Below are positions 54,574-62,912 of a stretch of DNA of 64,000 bases, one piece after another. The position numbers and the translations under genes are program-made. The stretch comes from JAHEEL01 sp963785245 (GTDB lineage: Bacteria > Actinomycetota > Acidimicrobiia > Spongiisociales > UBA5794), in assembly GCA_963785245.1 (NCBI GenBank), contig CAWAUO010000011.1, forward strand, positions 62,001 to 126,000. Reading direction: 5' to 3'. A model generated the notes under the pieces. The model worked only from the letters and a program-made list of their open reading frames with translations. It was not told where the DNA came from and did no database searches. The first letter of the stretch is position 1. Every line of letters begins with the position of its first letter.

Positions 54574-57309
54574 CTACAGGAGACGCCCCGGAACGTCCTT
54601 CCGGCTCGGGAGCATGGCACCCTCGACCTTCCTGACCCGGATCCGGGAGTCGACGACGATTGCGCCATCGCCGGGTGCGAGAACCTTGACCGGGTTGAGG
54701 TCCATCTCGGCGATCTCCGGGATGTGGTCGATCAGCACCGAGAGCCGCAGCAGCAAATCCCTGAGCGCCGGGATGTCACCCGGCTCTGAACCGCGGTAGC
54801 CCTCAAGCAGCCTGGCGGTCTTCACATCCGCGATCATCGAGTCGACGTCGAGGTCGGTGAGCGGATTGATCCGGAAGGCCACGTCCTTCATCAGTTCCAC
54901 GTAGACACCGCCGAGGCCGAACACGACCAAGGGTCCGAAGAGCGGATCTTCGACCATGCCGACGAGCACCTCGCGTCCACCGCCCACGAAGTCCTGGACA
55001 AGGACACCCTCGGAGTCATCGCTCACGCTCATCACGCTGCGATAGGCCTCACGGACTTCTTCGTCACCCGAAAGGTCGAGCGCAACGCCACCGACATCGC
55101 TCTTGTGAAGCACCGAAGGAGCGATGACCTTCATGGCAACCGGACCACCGAAGTCAGCTGCGATCGCTGCCGCTTCGTCCTCTGTGGCGGCGACCGCCAT
55201 GCGAGCGCTCCTGATCCCGTAGGCCGAGAGGATGTCTCCGATCTCCTCCGGCTCGAGCCATCCGCCGTCGGAGCCCATACGGGCAACGGCACGGCGAATG
55301 ATCTGCTCGGCGGTGGGCCGGTCGATATCATCGAACTTGGGGTACTCACCAGGAGGCGTGTCACGCCACTCGGTGTACTGATAGGCCGCACCAAGAGCAC
55401 GGGCTGCCGATTCCGGGTAGGCGTAGAGCGGGATCCTCAGATCGTCGGTGGCGAGAGGATCAGTCGACGCGGGATCTGCAGCCATGAATACGGCAATCAC
55501 CGGGATTGAACCGTCGCTGTCAGCTACCGCAGCGTGAACGGCTCTCGCGACATCCTCGCACGTGTCGGGCCCGGTAGGGATCTGGATCACCATCAGGGCA
55601 TCGACTTCCTTGTATTCGAGGATCGTCTCGATCGTCTGCGCGTAGTTCCCCGGCTGCGCGGCTGCGATCATGTCCACCGGATTCTGAACAGCCGCCTCGG
55701 CCGGCAGGTGCTCGCGAAGGGCCGCCTGAAGCTCAGCCGAGAACTCCGGAAGTTCGAGGCCGTTCGCCTCGAGGGCATCGGCCGCGAGGATCGCGGGACC
55801 GCCGGCGTTCGTCATCACCGCAACCTTCGGTCCGGTTGGCAGCGGCTGATTGGCAAGCAGCGAGGTGACATTGAAGAGTTCGACCATGGTGTCGGTTCGG
55901 ATCGTCCCCGATTGTTCGAAGAGGGCGTCGACAGCGACATCGAGGCTGGCCATCGAACCGGTGTGGCTGCTCGCAGCCCGGGCACCCGAACGAGAACGGC
56001 CCGACTTCACGACGACGATCGGCTTGTCGCGGCCCACGCGGCGGGCAATGCGGCCAAAGCGACGCGGATTGCCGAACGACTCCGTGTACATGACGATCAC
56101 GTCGGTCATCGGATCGTCCTCCCAGTACAGCATCAGGTCGTTGTTGCTGATGTCGGCCTGGTTGCCCAGGGAGACGAAAGACGACAGGCCGATCTTCAAC
56201 TGCGTGGCCTGCTTCAGGATGGCGAGACCGAGGGCCCCGCTCTGGCTGGCCATAGCGACGTTCCCCGGAGGCGGGAACGTGGGGCCGAACTGGCCGTCGA
56301 GGCGTACAGCTTCGTCGGTGTTGAGGATGCCCATGCAATTCGGACCGATGAGACGCATGCCGTAGCGGCGTGCCGTCTGGACAAGTACGCGCTCAGCGCT
56401 GTCCCCGGTGTCGCTCACCTCGCCAAACCCGGCGGTGATGATGACGACGCCGCGGACGCCCTTGCGCCCGCACTCCTCAACGGCGTTGAGGACGAGCGGT
56501 GCCGGCACGGTGATGATTGCCAGGTCGACAGAGTCTTCGATGTCGAGTACCGACGGGTAGGCCTTGACGGCGTGCACGAACGCTGCGTTCGGATTGACCG
56601 GGAACACCGGACCAGTGAACCCACCGGCAAGGAGGTTTCCGAAGAGGCGCCCACCGATGGAGCGATCGTTGCGGCTGGCTCCGATCACGGCGATGGACTT
56701 CGGCCCAAGAATCGGCATGAGGGAGGCCGTGACCGAACGCTTCTCGTGCTCCCACTCGGCCTCGCGGGCCTCGAGGGAGTACTCGATCGGGTATTCGACC
56801 CGGTACACGCCCTCGCCGAGTTGGCGGACGAGCTTGTAGCCGGAGTTACGGAAGATGCGCATCATGCCGCGGTTCTCGTCGAGGACGAACGCCTCGAACT
56901 CGGTGATGCCCTGCAGCCGTGCGTAGACCGTGAGGTGCTGGAGCAGCAGCGAGCCAATGCCCCGGCCCTGGAAATCGTCCTGCACGAGGAACGCAACCTC
57001 AGCAACCCGGTTCTCGTCATCGCTCTTGTCGAGGAGGACGTCGTAGCGGCCGACGGCGACCATCTCGTCGTCCCGGATCGCCACAAAGGCCATCCGATCG
57101 ACGTAGTCGACGTTGGTGAAGTGCCGCAGTTCGTCCGGCGTCAGGTCGGTCTTGACCTGGAAGAACCGGCGATAGACGCTCTCCGGGCCCACCCTCTGGA
57201 AGAAGGCATGCTCGAGAGGGGCGTCCTCCGGCTTGATGGGACGGAGGTGGATCGCTCGCCCATCGCGAAGAAGGACGTCAAACTCGAACTCACTGGGGTA
57301 TTCAGCCAC
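54574..57309 (-). CDS. Bifunctional GNAT acetyltransferase / acyl-CoA synthetase (ADP-forming type)
   Basis: A 911-residue fusion. The N-terminal GNAT domain (about residues 1-170) has EVAFLVQDDFQGRGIGSLLL with the acetyl-CoA loop. Then come the CoA-binding domain (SIAVIGASRNDRSIGGRLFG, about residue 210), a succinyl-CoA-ligase flavodoxin-like part (ASQSGALGLAIL and the phospho-His region ASSHTGSMA), and an ATP-grasp domain (GGPVAMKVIAPSVLHKSDVG) ending with the MDLNPVKVL motif. It may make acyl-CoA or act as a lysine acetyltransferase that controls Acs (at 3109), as known for Pat-type enzymes. GTG 57309 has GGGAG upstream. Confidence 0.92.
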   Translation of the reverse strand: MAEYPSEFEFDVLLRDGRAIHLRPIKPEDAPLEHAFFQRVGPESVYRRFFQVKTDLTPDELRHFTNVDYVDRMAFVAIRDDEMVAVGRYDVLLDKSDDENRVAEVAFLVQDDFQGRGIGSLLLQHLTVYARLQGITEFEAFVLDENRGMMRIFRNSGYKLVRQLGEGVYRVEYPIEYSLEAREAEWEHEKRSVTASLMPILGPKSIAVIGASRNDRSIGGRLFGNLLAGGFTGPVFPVNPNAAFVHAVKAYPSVLDIEDSVDLAIITVPAPLVLNAVEECGRKGVRGVVIITAGFGEVSDTGDSAERVLVQTARRYGMRLIGPNCMGILNTDEAVRLDGQFGPTFPPPGNVAMASQSGALGLAILKQATQLKIGLSSFVSLGNQADISNNDLMLYWEDDPMTDVIVMYTESFGNPRRFGRIARRVGRDKPIVVVKSGRSRSGARAASSHTGSMASLDVAVDALFEQSGTIRTDTMVELFNVTSLLANQPLPTGPKVAVMTNAGGPAILAADALEANGLELPEFSAELQAALREHLPAEAAVQNPVDMIAAAQPGNYAQTIETILEYKEVDALMVIQIPTGPDTCEDVARAVHAAVADSDGSIPVIAVFMAADPASTDPLATDDLRIPLYAYPESAARALGAAYQYTEWRDTPPGEYPKFDDIDRPTAEQIIRRAVARMGSDGGWLEPEEIGDILSAYGIRSARMAVAATEDEAAAIAADFGGPVAMKVIAPSVLHKSDVGGVALDLSGDEEVREAYRSVMSVSDDSEGVLVQDFVGGGREVLVGMVEDPLFGPLVVFGLGGVYVELMKDVAFRINPLTDLDVDSMIADVKTARLLEGYRGSEPGDIPALRDLLLRLSVLIDHIPEIAEMDLNPVKVLAPGDGAIVVDSRIRVRKVEGAMLPSRKDVPGRLL

Positions 57310-57373
57310 TGGGTCTCCCGGGTAAAGTCGCTGTCCCACAGGGTACCGGCATCGGAGGCCAGCGCGTTCGGCC

Positions 57374-58372
57374 TCAGGCCCCGGAATTCGTCCCTCTCGG
57401 CTTCCTGAACGCCATCGTGCGCTTCTCGGGTGTGAAACCGAGCCGCTCATAAATCTGATTGGCGCCGGTCGGGTTTTCGGAGTCCACACCGAGACAGGCG
57501 TACTCCATGCCGTCTTCGCGGAATCCAAGCAATGCCATCGTGATGAGGGCCGAAGCGATCCCCTTGCCGCGGTGGCTCCGCAGCGTCCCGACGCCCTCGA
57601 TCCACGACTCCGTTCGGCCACGATCCTCGAAGTCGTGGGGGTACTTGGCCGACTTGACGTATCCCACCGGCGTGGATCCGTCGTACGCGACCCACGACGT
57701 GTCTGCTTCGAAAAACTCGCCGGCGTTGTACGACCTCCACGTGTCGGCTTCGATCGGTTGGGAGCCCCAGTGGTCGGCAAATGCGACATTGTGAACGGCG
57801 AGCGCGTCGGCCTCGGCATGCAACGACCACGGTCGAGCGACCATGCCCTCGGGGAGCGGGCAATCCTCGATTGGCATCGACAGATCCCGGATGTTCTCGG
57901 TGAAGTAGCGCACGATCTCGTAGTCGTGGCGTTCCATGAGAACGATCGTGTCGGCCATCCAGTCGTAGACCTCATATCGGTACATCGCCGTCGGGATCCC
58001 GTCGTCGAATAGGTGGAGTCGGCGCCCGCCCGCGTACTCAACCCACGCGAGCAGTCCGTCCTCGACCGTGCCCCGATGCTCCGGATCGATTTCGATCCAG
58101 ATGAATCCTCGATGCTCGGTCACGCCACTGTCGGGAACCTGTGCCCATCCGAATGCGAGCAATCGTCCTGCGGGGGTGAACGCACCGATCGAACAGGTCG
58201 GAGCGTCGTCGCCGAAGCGGTCGAATTCCTCGCGCATCTCCACGGCCGTGATTCGGTACCCACCATCCTCAGCGAAGCACGCTTGCTGGAGGGCTGACAT
58301 TGCCTCGGCATCGTCGGCCGAGAGCGGACGCCATACGGCGTTGGCAATTCCGGGGAGTTCGCTGTCGGACAT
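57374..58372 (-). CDS. GNAT acetyltransferase with two tandem GNAT domains
   Basis: A 332-residue protein with two GNAT folds. The C-terminal domain is catalytic-like, with EGVGTLRSHRGKGIASALIT near residue 270 as the acetyl-CoA loop and GANQIYERLGFTPEKRTMAF; the N-terminal domain is degenerate. This layout resembles mycothiol synthase and other actinobacterial tandem GNATs, but the acceptor cannot be named. It lies upstream of the bifunctional acyl-CoA gene on the same strand, with 64 bases between. Confidence 0.85.
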   Translation of the reverse strand: MSDSELPGIANAVWRPLSADDAEAMSALQQACFAEDGGYRITAVEMREEFDRFGDDAPTCSIGAFTPAGRLLAFGWAQVPDSGVTEHRGFIWIEIDPEHRGTVEDGLLAWVEYAGGRRLHLFDDGIPTAMYRYEVYDWMADTIVLMERHDYEIVRYFTENIRDLSMPIEDCPLPEGMVARPWSLHAEADALAVHNVAFADHWGSQPIEADTWRSYNAGEFFEADTSWVAYDGSTPVGYVKSAKYPHDFEDRGRTESWIEGVGTLRSHRGKGIASALITMALLGFREDGMEYACLGVDSENPTGANQIYERLGFTPEKRTMAFRKPRGTNSGA

Positions 58373-58448
58373 CGCAATATCGTAGGCGCCTGGGGTCGGT
58401 GAGTCCGAGGCAGATATCCGGGCCGAAGAGCCCTGGCAGAATGGCGCG

Positions 58449-60317
58449 ATGCCCTACTTCGCCGATCAACTGTTCTACGGCGTCCCGGGAGATCTCAGCC
58501 CGTGGGATGTCCGCTTCGACCCGGACGATGCTGCTCACCTGTCGGTCGCATCCGACGGCCGAATCCGCTTTCGCATCGTGACCGAACCGTCCTTCACCAA
58601 TGCCGCCGTCGTCACCGGCGATGGCGTCGGCCACGCCATGGACCTCATGTTCGACGAGCGAACGATCCAGGTGTGGGAGACGACGCTGGAGGTCGACAAC
58701 GGGACGCAATACACGTTCGCGCTCCGGACGACCGACGATCGCCCCGTCTACCGACTGCCCGCTGGCATCGGCAACGCCGTGGAACGCCTTGATCGATGGA
58801 CGATCGACCGCGCCACCATCCGGAACGTCGTCGTTCCATCGTGGTCTCGCGGCATGGTCATGTATCAGATCTTCCCCGAGCGATTCGAGAACGGCGACCC
58901 ATCACTCAACCCGGACCCCGTTGCCCCATGGGGATCCGAACCGGGCTGGCTCGATTTCCAGGGTGGCGATCTCGCGGGCATCACCAACCGGGTCGACCAC
59001 CTCGCAGCGCTCGGCATCGACTGTGTCTACCTGAATCCGATCTTCGAGTCGCCGTCGACGCACCGCTACGACGCCATCGACTACTACGCCGTTGACCCGG
59101 CACTCGGAGGGAACGACGCGTTGCGATCCCTCATCGACACGCTCCATTCGCGTGACATCCGAGTCATCCTGGACGCCTCGTTCAACCACTGCCATCCGAG
59201 ATTCTTCGCCTTCGCAGACCTCATCGAGAACGGGCCGACCTCCGAGTATGCCGACTGGTTCAATGTCGCAGACTGGCCGCCGAGCGTCGTCGTCCGGCCG
59301 GACCAGTTCGCAGCCGAAGCGTTCCGGTCCCCTGATCACTACCTCGCGTATCTCCAGCGCTTCGCTCCAGAGTCAGGAATCTCTGTTCGGACCGCAACTG
59401 ATGACGGCCCGGCCGTGGACCTCAGCTACGAGGCCTGGTACGGGGTGCCGTCGCTGCCTCGCATCAATCTGGCCAATCCTGATGCACGCTCCTACTTCCT
59501 TGATGTTGCTCGCCACTGGGTTCGGGAGTACAACATCGACGGATGGCGAATGGATATCGCCCGCTATGTCGATTTCGATTTCTGGCCTGAGTTCCGGTCG
59601 GCGGTCAAGGCCGAGAACTCTGACGCCTACCTCATCGCCGAGATCATGGGCGACGCGTCCGATTGGCTCCAGGGGAACGCCTTCGACGCGACGATGAACT
59701 ACACGTTCCGTCAACTCGCCCTCGACTTCTTCGCCACCCAGACGAGCAACGGGTTCGAACTCGCCGACGGGATCGCCCGCCTGTTTGCAGCGTATGCACC
59801 GGACGCGCTCGACGCCTCACAGAACCTTCTCGGCAGCCACGACACCGCCCGATTCCTCCATGAGGCGGGCGACCGTCCGGAGCGACTCCACCTCGCCACC
59901 ATCCTCCAGATGACCCTTCCCGGGTCCCCCGGTCTCTACTACGGAGACGAAGTCGGCATGACCGGCGGCGAGGAGCCCGCTTCTCGCGGCGCCTTCCCCT
60001 GGCATCAGCCGGAGACATGGGACACCGACCAACTCGATCTCGTTCGATCGCTGGCGGCGCTCCGCCGTTCGTATCCAGTTCTGCGGTCGGGTCGGCTCGA
60101 GATCACCTCTCGAAGCGCCGACGCCATCGCCTACATCCGATCGAACGGATCGGATCGCCTCCTGGTCGTCATCAGCCGAGCGGGGCAGCCACTCGACGTG
60201 ACCGTTCCGGTCCAGTCGGTAGATCCGGAGTTGCTGTGGGGCGATGGTCGGATTGTGTCGACCCACCGCGAAACCACGGTCACGGGATTGCTCGGGGCGG
60301 CAATCCTCAGGCTTTGA
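58449..60317 (+). CDS. GH13 alpha-amylase family glycosidase (neopullulanase-like)
   Basis: A 622-residue GH13 enzyme: an N-terminal beta domain (about 1-130), a TIM barrel and a C-terminal beta domain. The conserved regions are DASFNHCH (region I), GWRMDIARY (region II, nucleophile Asp near 360), LIAEIMGD (region III, acid/base Glu near 396) and LLGSHDTARF (region IV). Region V-like and N-terminal features resemble cyclomaltodextrinase or neopullulanase. It should hydrolyse or transglycosylate alpha-1,4 or alpha-1,6 glucans, probably cytosolic since no signal peptide is seen. Confidence 0.93.
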   Translation: MPYFADQLFYGVPGDLSPWDVRFDPDDAAHLSVASDGRIRFRIVTEPSFTNAAVVTGDGVGHAMDLMFDERTIQVWETTLEVDNGTQYTFALRTTDDRPVYRLPAGIGNAVERLDRWTIDRATIRNVVVPSWSRGMVMYQIFPERFENGDPSLNPDPVAPWGSEPGWLDFQGGDLAGITNRVDHLAALGIDCVYLNPIFESPSTHRYDAIDYYAVDPALGGNDALRSLIDTLHSRDIRVILDASFNHCHPRFFAFADLIENGPTSEYADWFNVADWPPSVVVRPDQFAAEAFRSPDHYLAYLQRFAPESGISVRTATDDGPAVDLSYEAWYGVPSLPRINLANPDARSYFLDVARHWVREYNIDGWRMDIARYVDFDFWPEFRSAVKAENSDAYLIAEIMGDASDWLQGNAFDATMNYTFRQLALDFFATQTSNGFELADGIARLFAAYAPDALDASQNLLGSHDTARFLHEAGDRPERLHLATILQMTLPGSPGLYYGDEVGMTGGEEPASRGAFPWHQPETWDTDQLDLVRSLAALRRSYPVLRSGRLEITSRSADAIAYIRSNGSDRLLVVISRAGQPLDVTVPVQSVDPELLWGDGRIVSTHRETTVTGLLGAAILRL

Positions 60318-60558
60318 CGTCCGGCTCAGCCTGCTTCGACTTCGCTCGCATGATGAACGGTGCAGCAGCGAGGGCGAGGAATATCACGATCCCGGCCACC
60401 TCGACGACACGTTGGTGAGCGGTCGACTGTCCGTCGATTCCCACGAGCGATGCGATCGATCCGACAAGCAGCGCGAGGATCAGCGCGATGGCGATCGCAG
60501 CGAACAGCCAGGCGAGATAGCCGAGGAGAAGCTTCCAGCCGGCTGCGTCGGGCTTCAC
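60307..60558 (-). CDS. Small membrane protein (two helices)
   Basis: An 83-residue protein with two hydrophobic spans, LGYLAWLFAAIAIALILALL and VVEVAGIVIFLALAAAPFIM, and a charged C-terminus. I do not recognise a family. Its start overlaps the stop of the DUF4870 gene by four bases (ATGA), so the two are co-translated. It slightly overlaps the end of the convergent amylase gene. Confidence 0.7.
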   Translation of the reverse strand: MKPDAAGWKLLLGYLAWLFAAIAIALILALLVGSIASLVGIDGQSTAHQRVVEVAGIVIFLALAAAPFIMRAKSKQAEPDVKA

Positions 60559-60914
60559 GGGCCGCTGATGAATCGGATGCTCAACGGATACCGATAGAAC
60601 TCGCCGCCAGCCGCCTTGACGCCGGCGACGATGATCACCACGAAGGCGAAGATTGCCACGATCGGAACCAGCAAGAGTCCGATGATGATGAAGATCGCGA
60701 GGAACGACACGAGCATGTAGATCATCAGCGAGAACTGGAAGTTCAGCGCTTCCCTGGCGTGATACTCCACAAACGGATCTTCGTCACGCTTGATGAGCCA
60801 GATCACAAGCGGGGCGATGAATCCGACCAGGAAGGTACCCAGGTGGGCCGCTGCCGCCCAGCCACGGGAGTCGGAGGGGACGGGATCGGGCACCGGCGGA
60901 TAGTCGTTGGTCAT
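60555..60914 (-). CDS. DUF4870-domain membrane protein
   Basis: A 119-residue protein of the DUF4870 family: a proline-rich N-terminus, then AAHLGTFLVGFIAPLVIWLI and the family motif DEDPFVEYHAREALNFQFSL, followed by two hydrophobic spans. The role is unknown; such proteins are often near stress or envelope genes. ATG 60914 has AAAGGACT upstream and the upstream frame is non-conserved. Confidence 0.85.
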   Translation of the reverse strand: MTNDYPPVPDPVPSDSRGWAAAAHLGTFLVGFIAPLVIWLIKRDEDPFVEYHAREALNFQFSLMIYMLVSFLAIFIIIGLLLVPIVAIFAFVVIIVAGVKAAGGEFYRYPLSIRFISGP

Positions 60915-60966
60915 CGCAGTCCTTTCGAGCGCATTCGCAGGATACCGATCTTGCGCACCCGCCCGG

Positions 60967-61716
60967 CTAGTTCGAGAACGTGAGCGCCTGGCGACTCGCC
61001 CAGCGTGTTGCCACGCGGGCGTAGGCGGAACGCGAGGCTTCTCCGTCGCCGCGCTCGAGCGCTTCGAGACTCTCGCGTACATCGAGTGCAGACTCGTCGA
61101 ACGTCAGGGCTCCGTCAGGGAAGTGTGATGCCACGGTGCCGTAGTCGAGTTCGAGCATTGAACCTGCTTCGAATTCCGCAAGCCACCGCTCAAGGTCTCG
61201 CACCTGATCGACAATCGGATCCGAGAAGCCGGCACCGGCGAGGACGCGCACCGCCCAGTCGATTCGATCAACTGCTTCGCCGAGTCCGGTCCGGTACCGG
61301 ATGCCGAGACCCTCGGGCCGATCGAACAGCTCTCGCTCGGAGGGGTTGAATGCGCCGAACCATCGCAGCGGAACATGCCATGGCGACGTGAGGATGTAGC
61401 TCTTTCGCTCCTGTGCACGGAGGCTGGCGAGTTCGACCTTGAACGACTCGCGTTCATCCTCGTCGAGCAGCGGAATCCTCGGGTAGGTCGCGGAGAACGC
61501 GAGCGCACCTTCGATCATCCGCAGTCTCGCGTTCCGGGGACACACATACGACAGCCCATTCCAGTCCGCCGCGAATGCGTCTTCGCGAATTGGCTCGTTC
61601 CAGATGAACCGCCCATCGGATTGGATCGGAGCATCGAGTGTGGCCACGTCGGCTTGCCGCCCCGCGGCGGTGCCGTCGTCCTCGATGTAGACCCGGAGAT
61701 AGGCGGTGCTGATCAT
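60967..61716 (-). CDS. Conserved actinobacterial hypothetical protein
   Basis: A 249-residue soluble protein. It has AYLRVYIEDDGTAAGRQADV at the N-terminus, YVCPRNARLRMIEGALAFS in the middle and WHVPLRWFGAFNPSERELFD near residue 115. It looks like a conserved actinobacterial protein without a name, rich in acidic residues and helices, with no signal peptide or membrane span. It ends before the DUF4870 gene. No function is assigned. Confidence 0.75.
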   Translation of the reverse strand: MISTAYLRVYIEDDGTAAGRQADVATLDAPIQSDGRFIWNEPIREDAFAADWNGLSYVCPRNARLRMIEGALAFSATYPRIPLLDEDERESFKVELASLRAQERKSYILTSPWHVPLRWFGAFNPSERELFDRPEGLGIRYRTGLGEAVDRIDWAVRVLAGAGFSDPIVDQVRDLERWLAEFEAGSMLELDYGTVASHFPDGALTFDESALDVRESLEALERGDGEASRSAYARVATRWASRQALTFSN

Positions 61717-61825
61717 CGGGCGATGGTACCGGGACAGGTCCGGGTACGGACCCGGAAGCGCCCAACTAGAATCCCTGGTGCACCTCGGGCAACGGCATCT
61801 CACGTTTGCATCGAAAGGAGCCCCG

Positions 61826-62902
61826 TTGGGAGTATTCGAAGCGATCGGTACCGAAACCCATGAAGAAGTGCTGTTCGGTGCAGACCTGGCAAGCGGTCTC
61901 CGAACGATCATCGCAATCCATGACACGTCCCTCGGTCCCGCCCTCGGTGGGACCCGCTTCTATCCCTATGCGAATGAAGACGCCGCCCTCCGAGACGTCT
62001 TGCGCCTGGCGAAGGGTATGACGTTGAAGTCTGCTGCCGCCGGCCTCGACTTCGGAGGCGGGAAGGCCGTCATCGTCGGTGATCCGGCGACGCTGTGGAG
62101 CAAGGGCTTGATCCGTGCCTACGGGCGCGAGGTCAACACGCTTGGCGGCCGCTACGTGACGGCCGAGGACGTCGGAACCACCGTCGAGGACATGGTCCTC
62201 GTTTCCAAGGAGACTCCGTACGTGTCGGGACTTCCCTTCGATCTTGGCGGATCCGGTGACCCGTCTCCGGCAACCGCCCGGGGAGTGATGGCTGCCCTGC
62301 GTGCCATCGGCGAGCGCCTCTGGGGTACCGGAGATCTCGAGGGACGCCGCGTCGCCGTTCAGGGCATCGGCAAGGTCGGGATGGACCTGGTCCGACGCCT
62401 CACCGAAGTCGGAGCCGAAACCATCGTCGCCGACCCGAACACCGCCGCCGTCGAATTCGCTACCGAGGCATACGGTTCAACATCGGTAGCGCTCGACGAT
62501 ATCTACGACGTCAATTGCGACGTCTTCTCTCCCTGTGCGCTCGGTGCGACGCTCAACGAGGAGACCATCCCCCGCCTGCGGTGCGCCGCGATCGCCGGTT
62601 CGGCCAACAACCAACTTGCCGTCGACTGGGACATGGACGCCATCACCGACCGCGGAATCCTGTACGCACCCGACTTCGTGGTGAACGCCGGTGGGGTCAT
62701 CAATATTGCCGTGGAGGCCGACGGGTACTCACCCGAACGTTCCGCCGTGATGGTCGACCGCATCTATGACAACCTAGCGGCCGTCTTCGAAACCGCTGAT
62801 AGCGAAGGCGTGAACCCGAACGAAGCCGGATTGCGTTTCGCCGCGCGCAGGATCGAGGAAGCGGGCAGCCGCCGTTTCCGACACCTCTGCGGCCGAAAGT
62901 GA
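61826..62902 (+). CDS. Leucine/valine dehydrogenase-type Glu/Leu/Phe/Val dehydrogenase
   Basis: A 358-residue amino acid dehydrogenase of the Leu/Val/Phe type. The catalytic Lys lies in LRLAKGMTLKSAAAGLDFGG near residue 68, and the NAD-binding loop is VAVQGIGKVGMDLVRRL near 175. NQLAVDW and APDFVVNAGGVIN further support the family. It deaminates branched-chain amino acids to 2-oxoacids. The TTG at 61826 follows AAAGGAG, which decides the start. The branched-chain 2-oxoacid dehydrogenase E1 gene follows at once, so this is a branched-chain amino acid catabolic operon. Confidence 0.92.
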   Translation: MGVFEAIGTETHEEVLFGADLASGLRTIIAIHDTSLGPALGGTRFYPYANEDAALRDVLRLAKGMTLKSAAAGLDFGGGKAVIVGDPATLWSKGLIRAYGREVNTLGGRYVTAEDVGTTVEDMVLVSKETPYVSGLPFDLGGSGDPSPATARGVMAALRAIGERLWGTGDLEGRRVAVQGIGKVGMDLVRRLTEVGAETIVADPNTAAVEFATEAYGSTSVALDDIYDVNCDVFSPCALGATLNEETIPRLRCAAIAGSANNQLAVDWDMDAITDRGILYAPDFVVNAGGVINIAVEADGYSPERSAVMVDRIYDNLAAVFETADSEGVNPNEAGLRFAARRIEEAGSRRFRHLCGRK

Positions 62903-62912
62903 GAGGAGCGCC

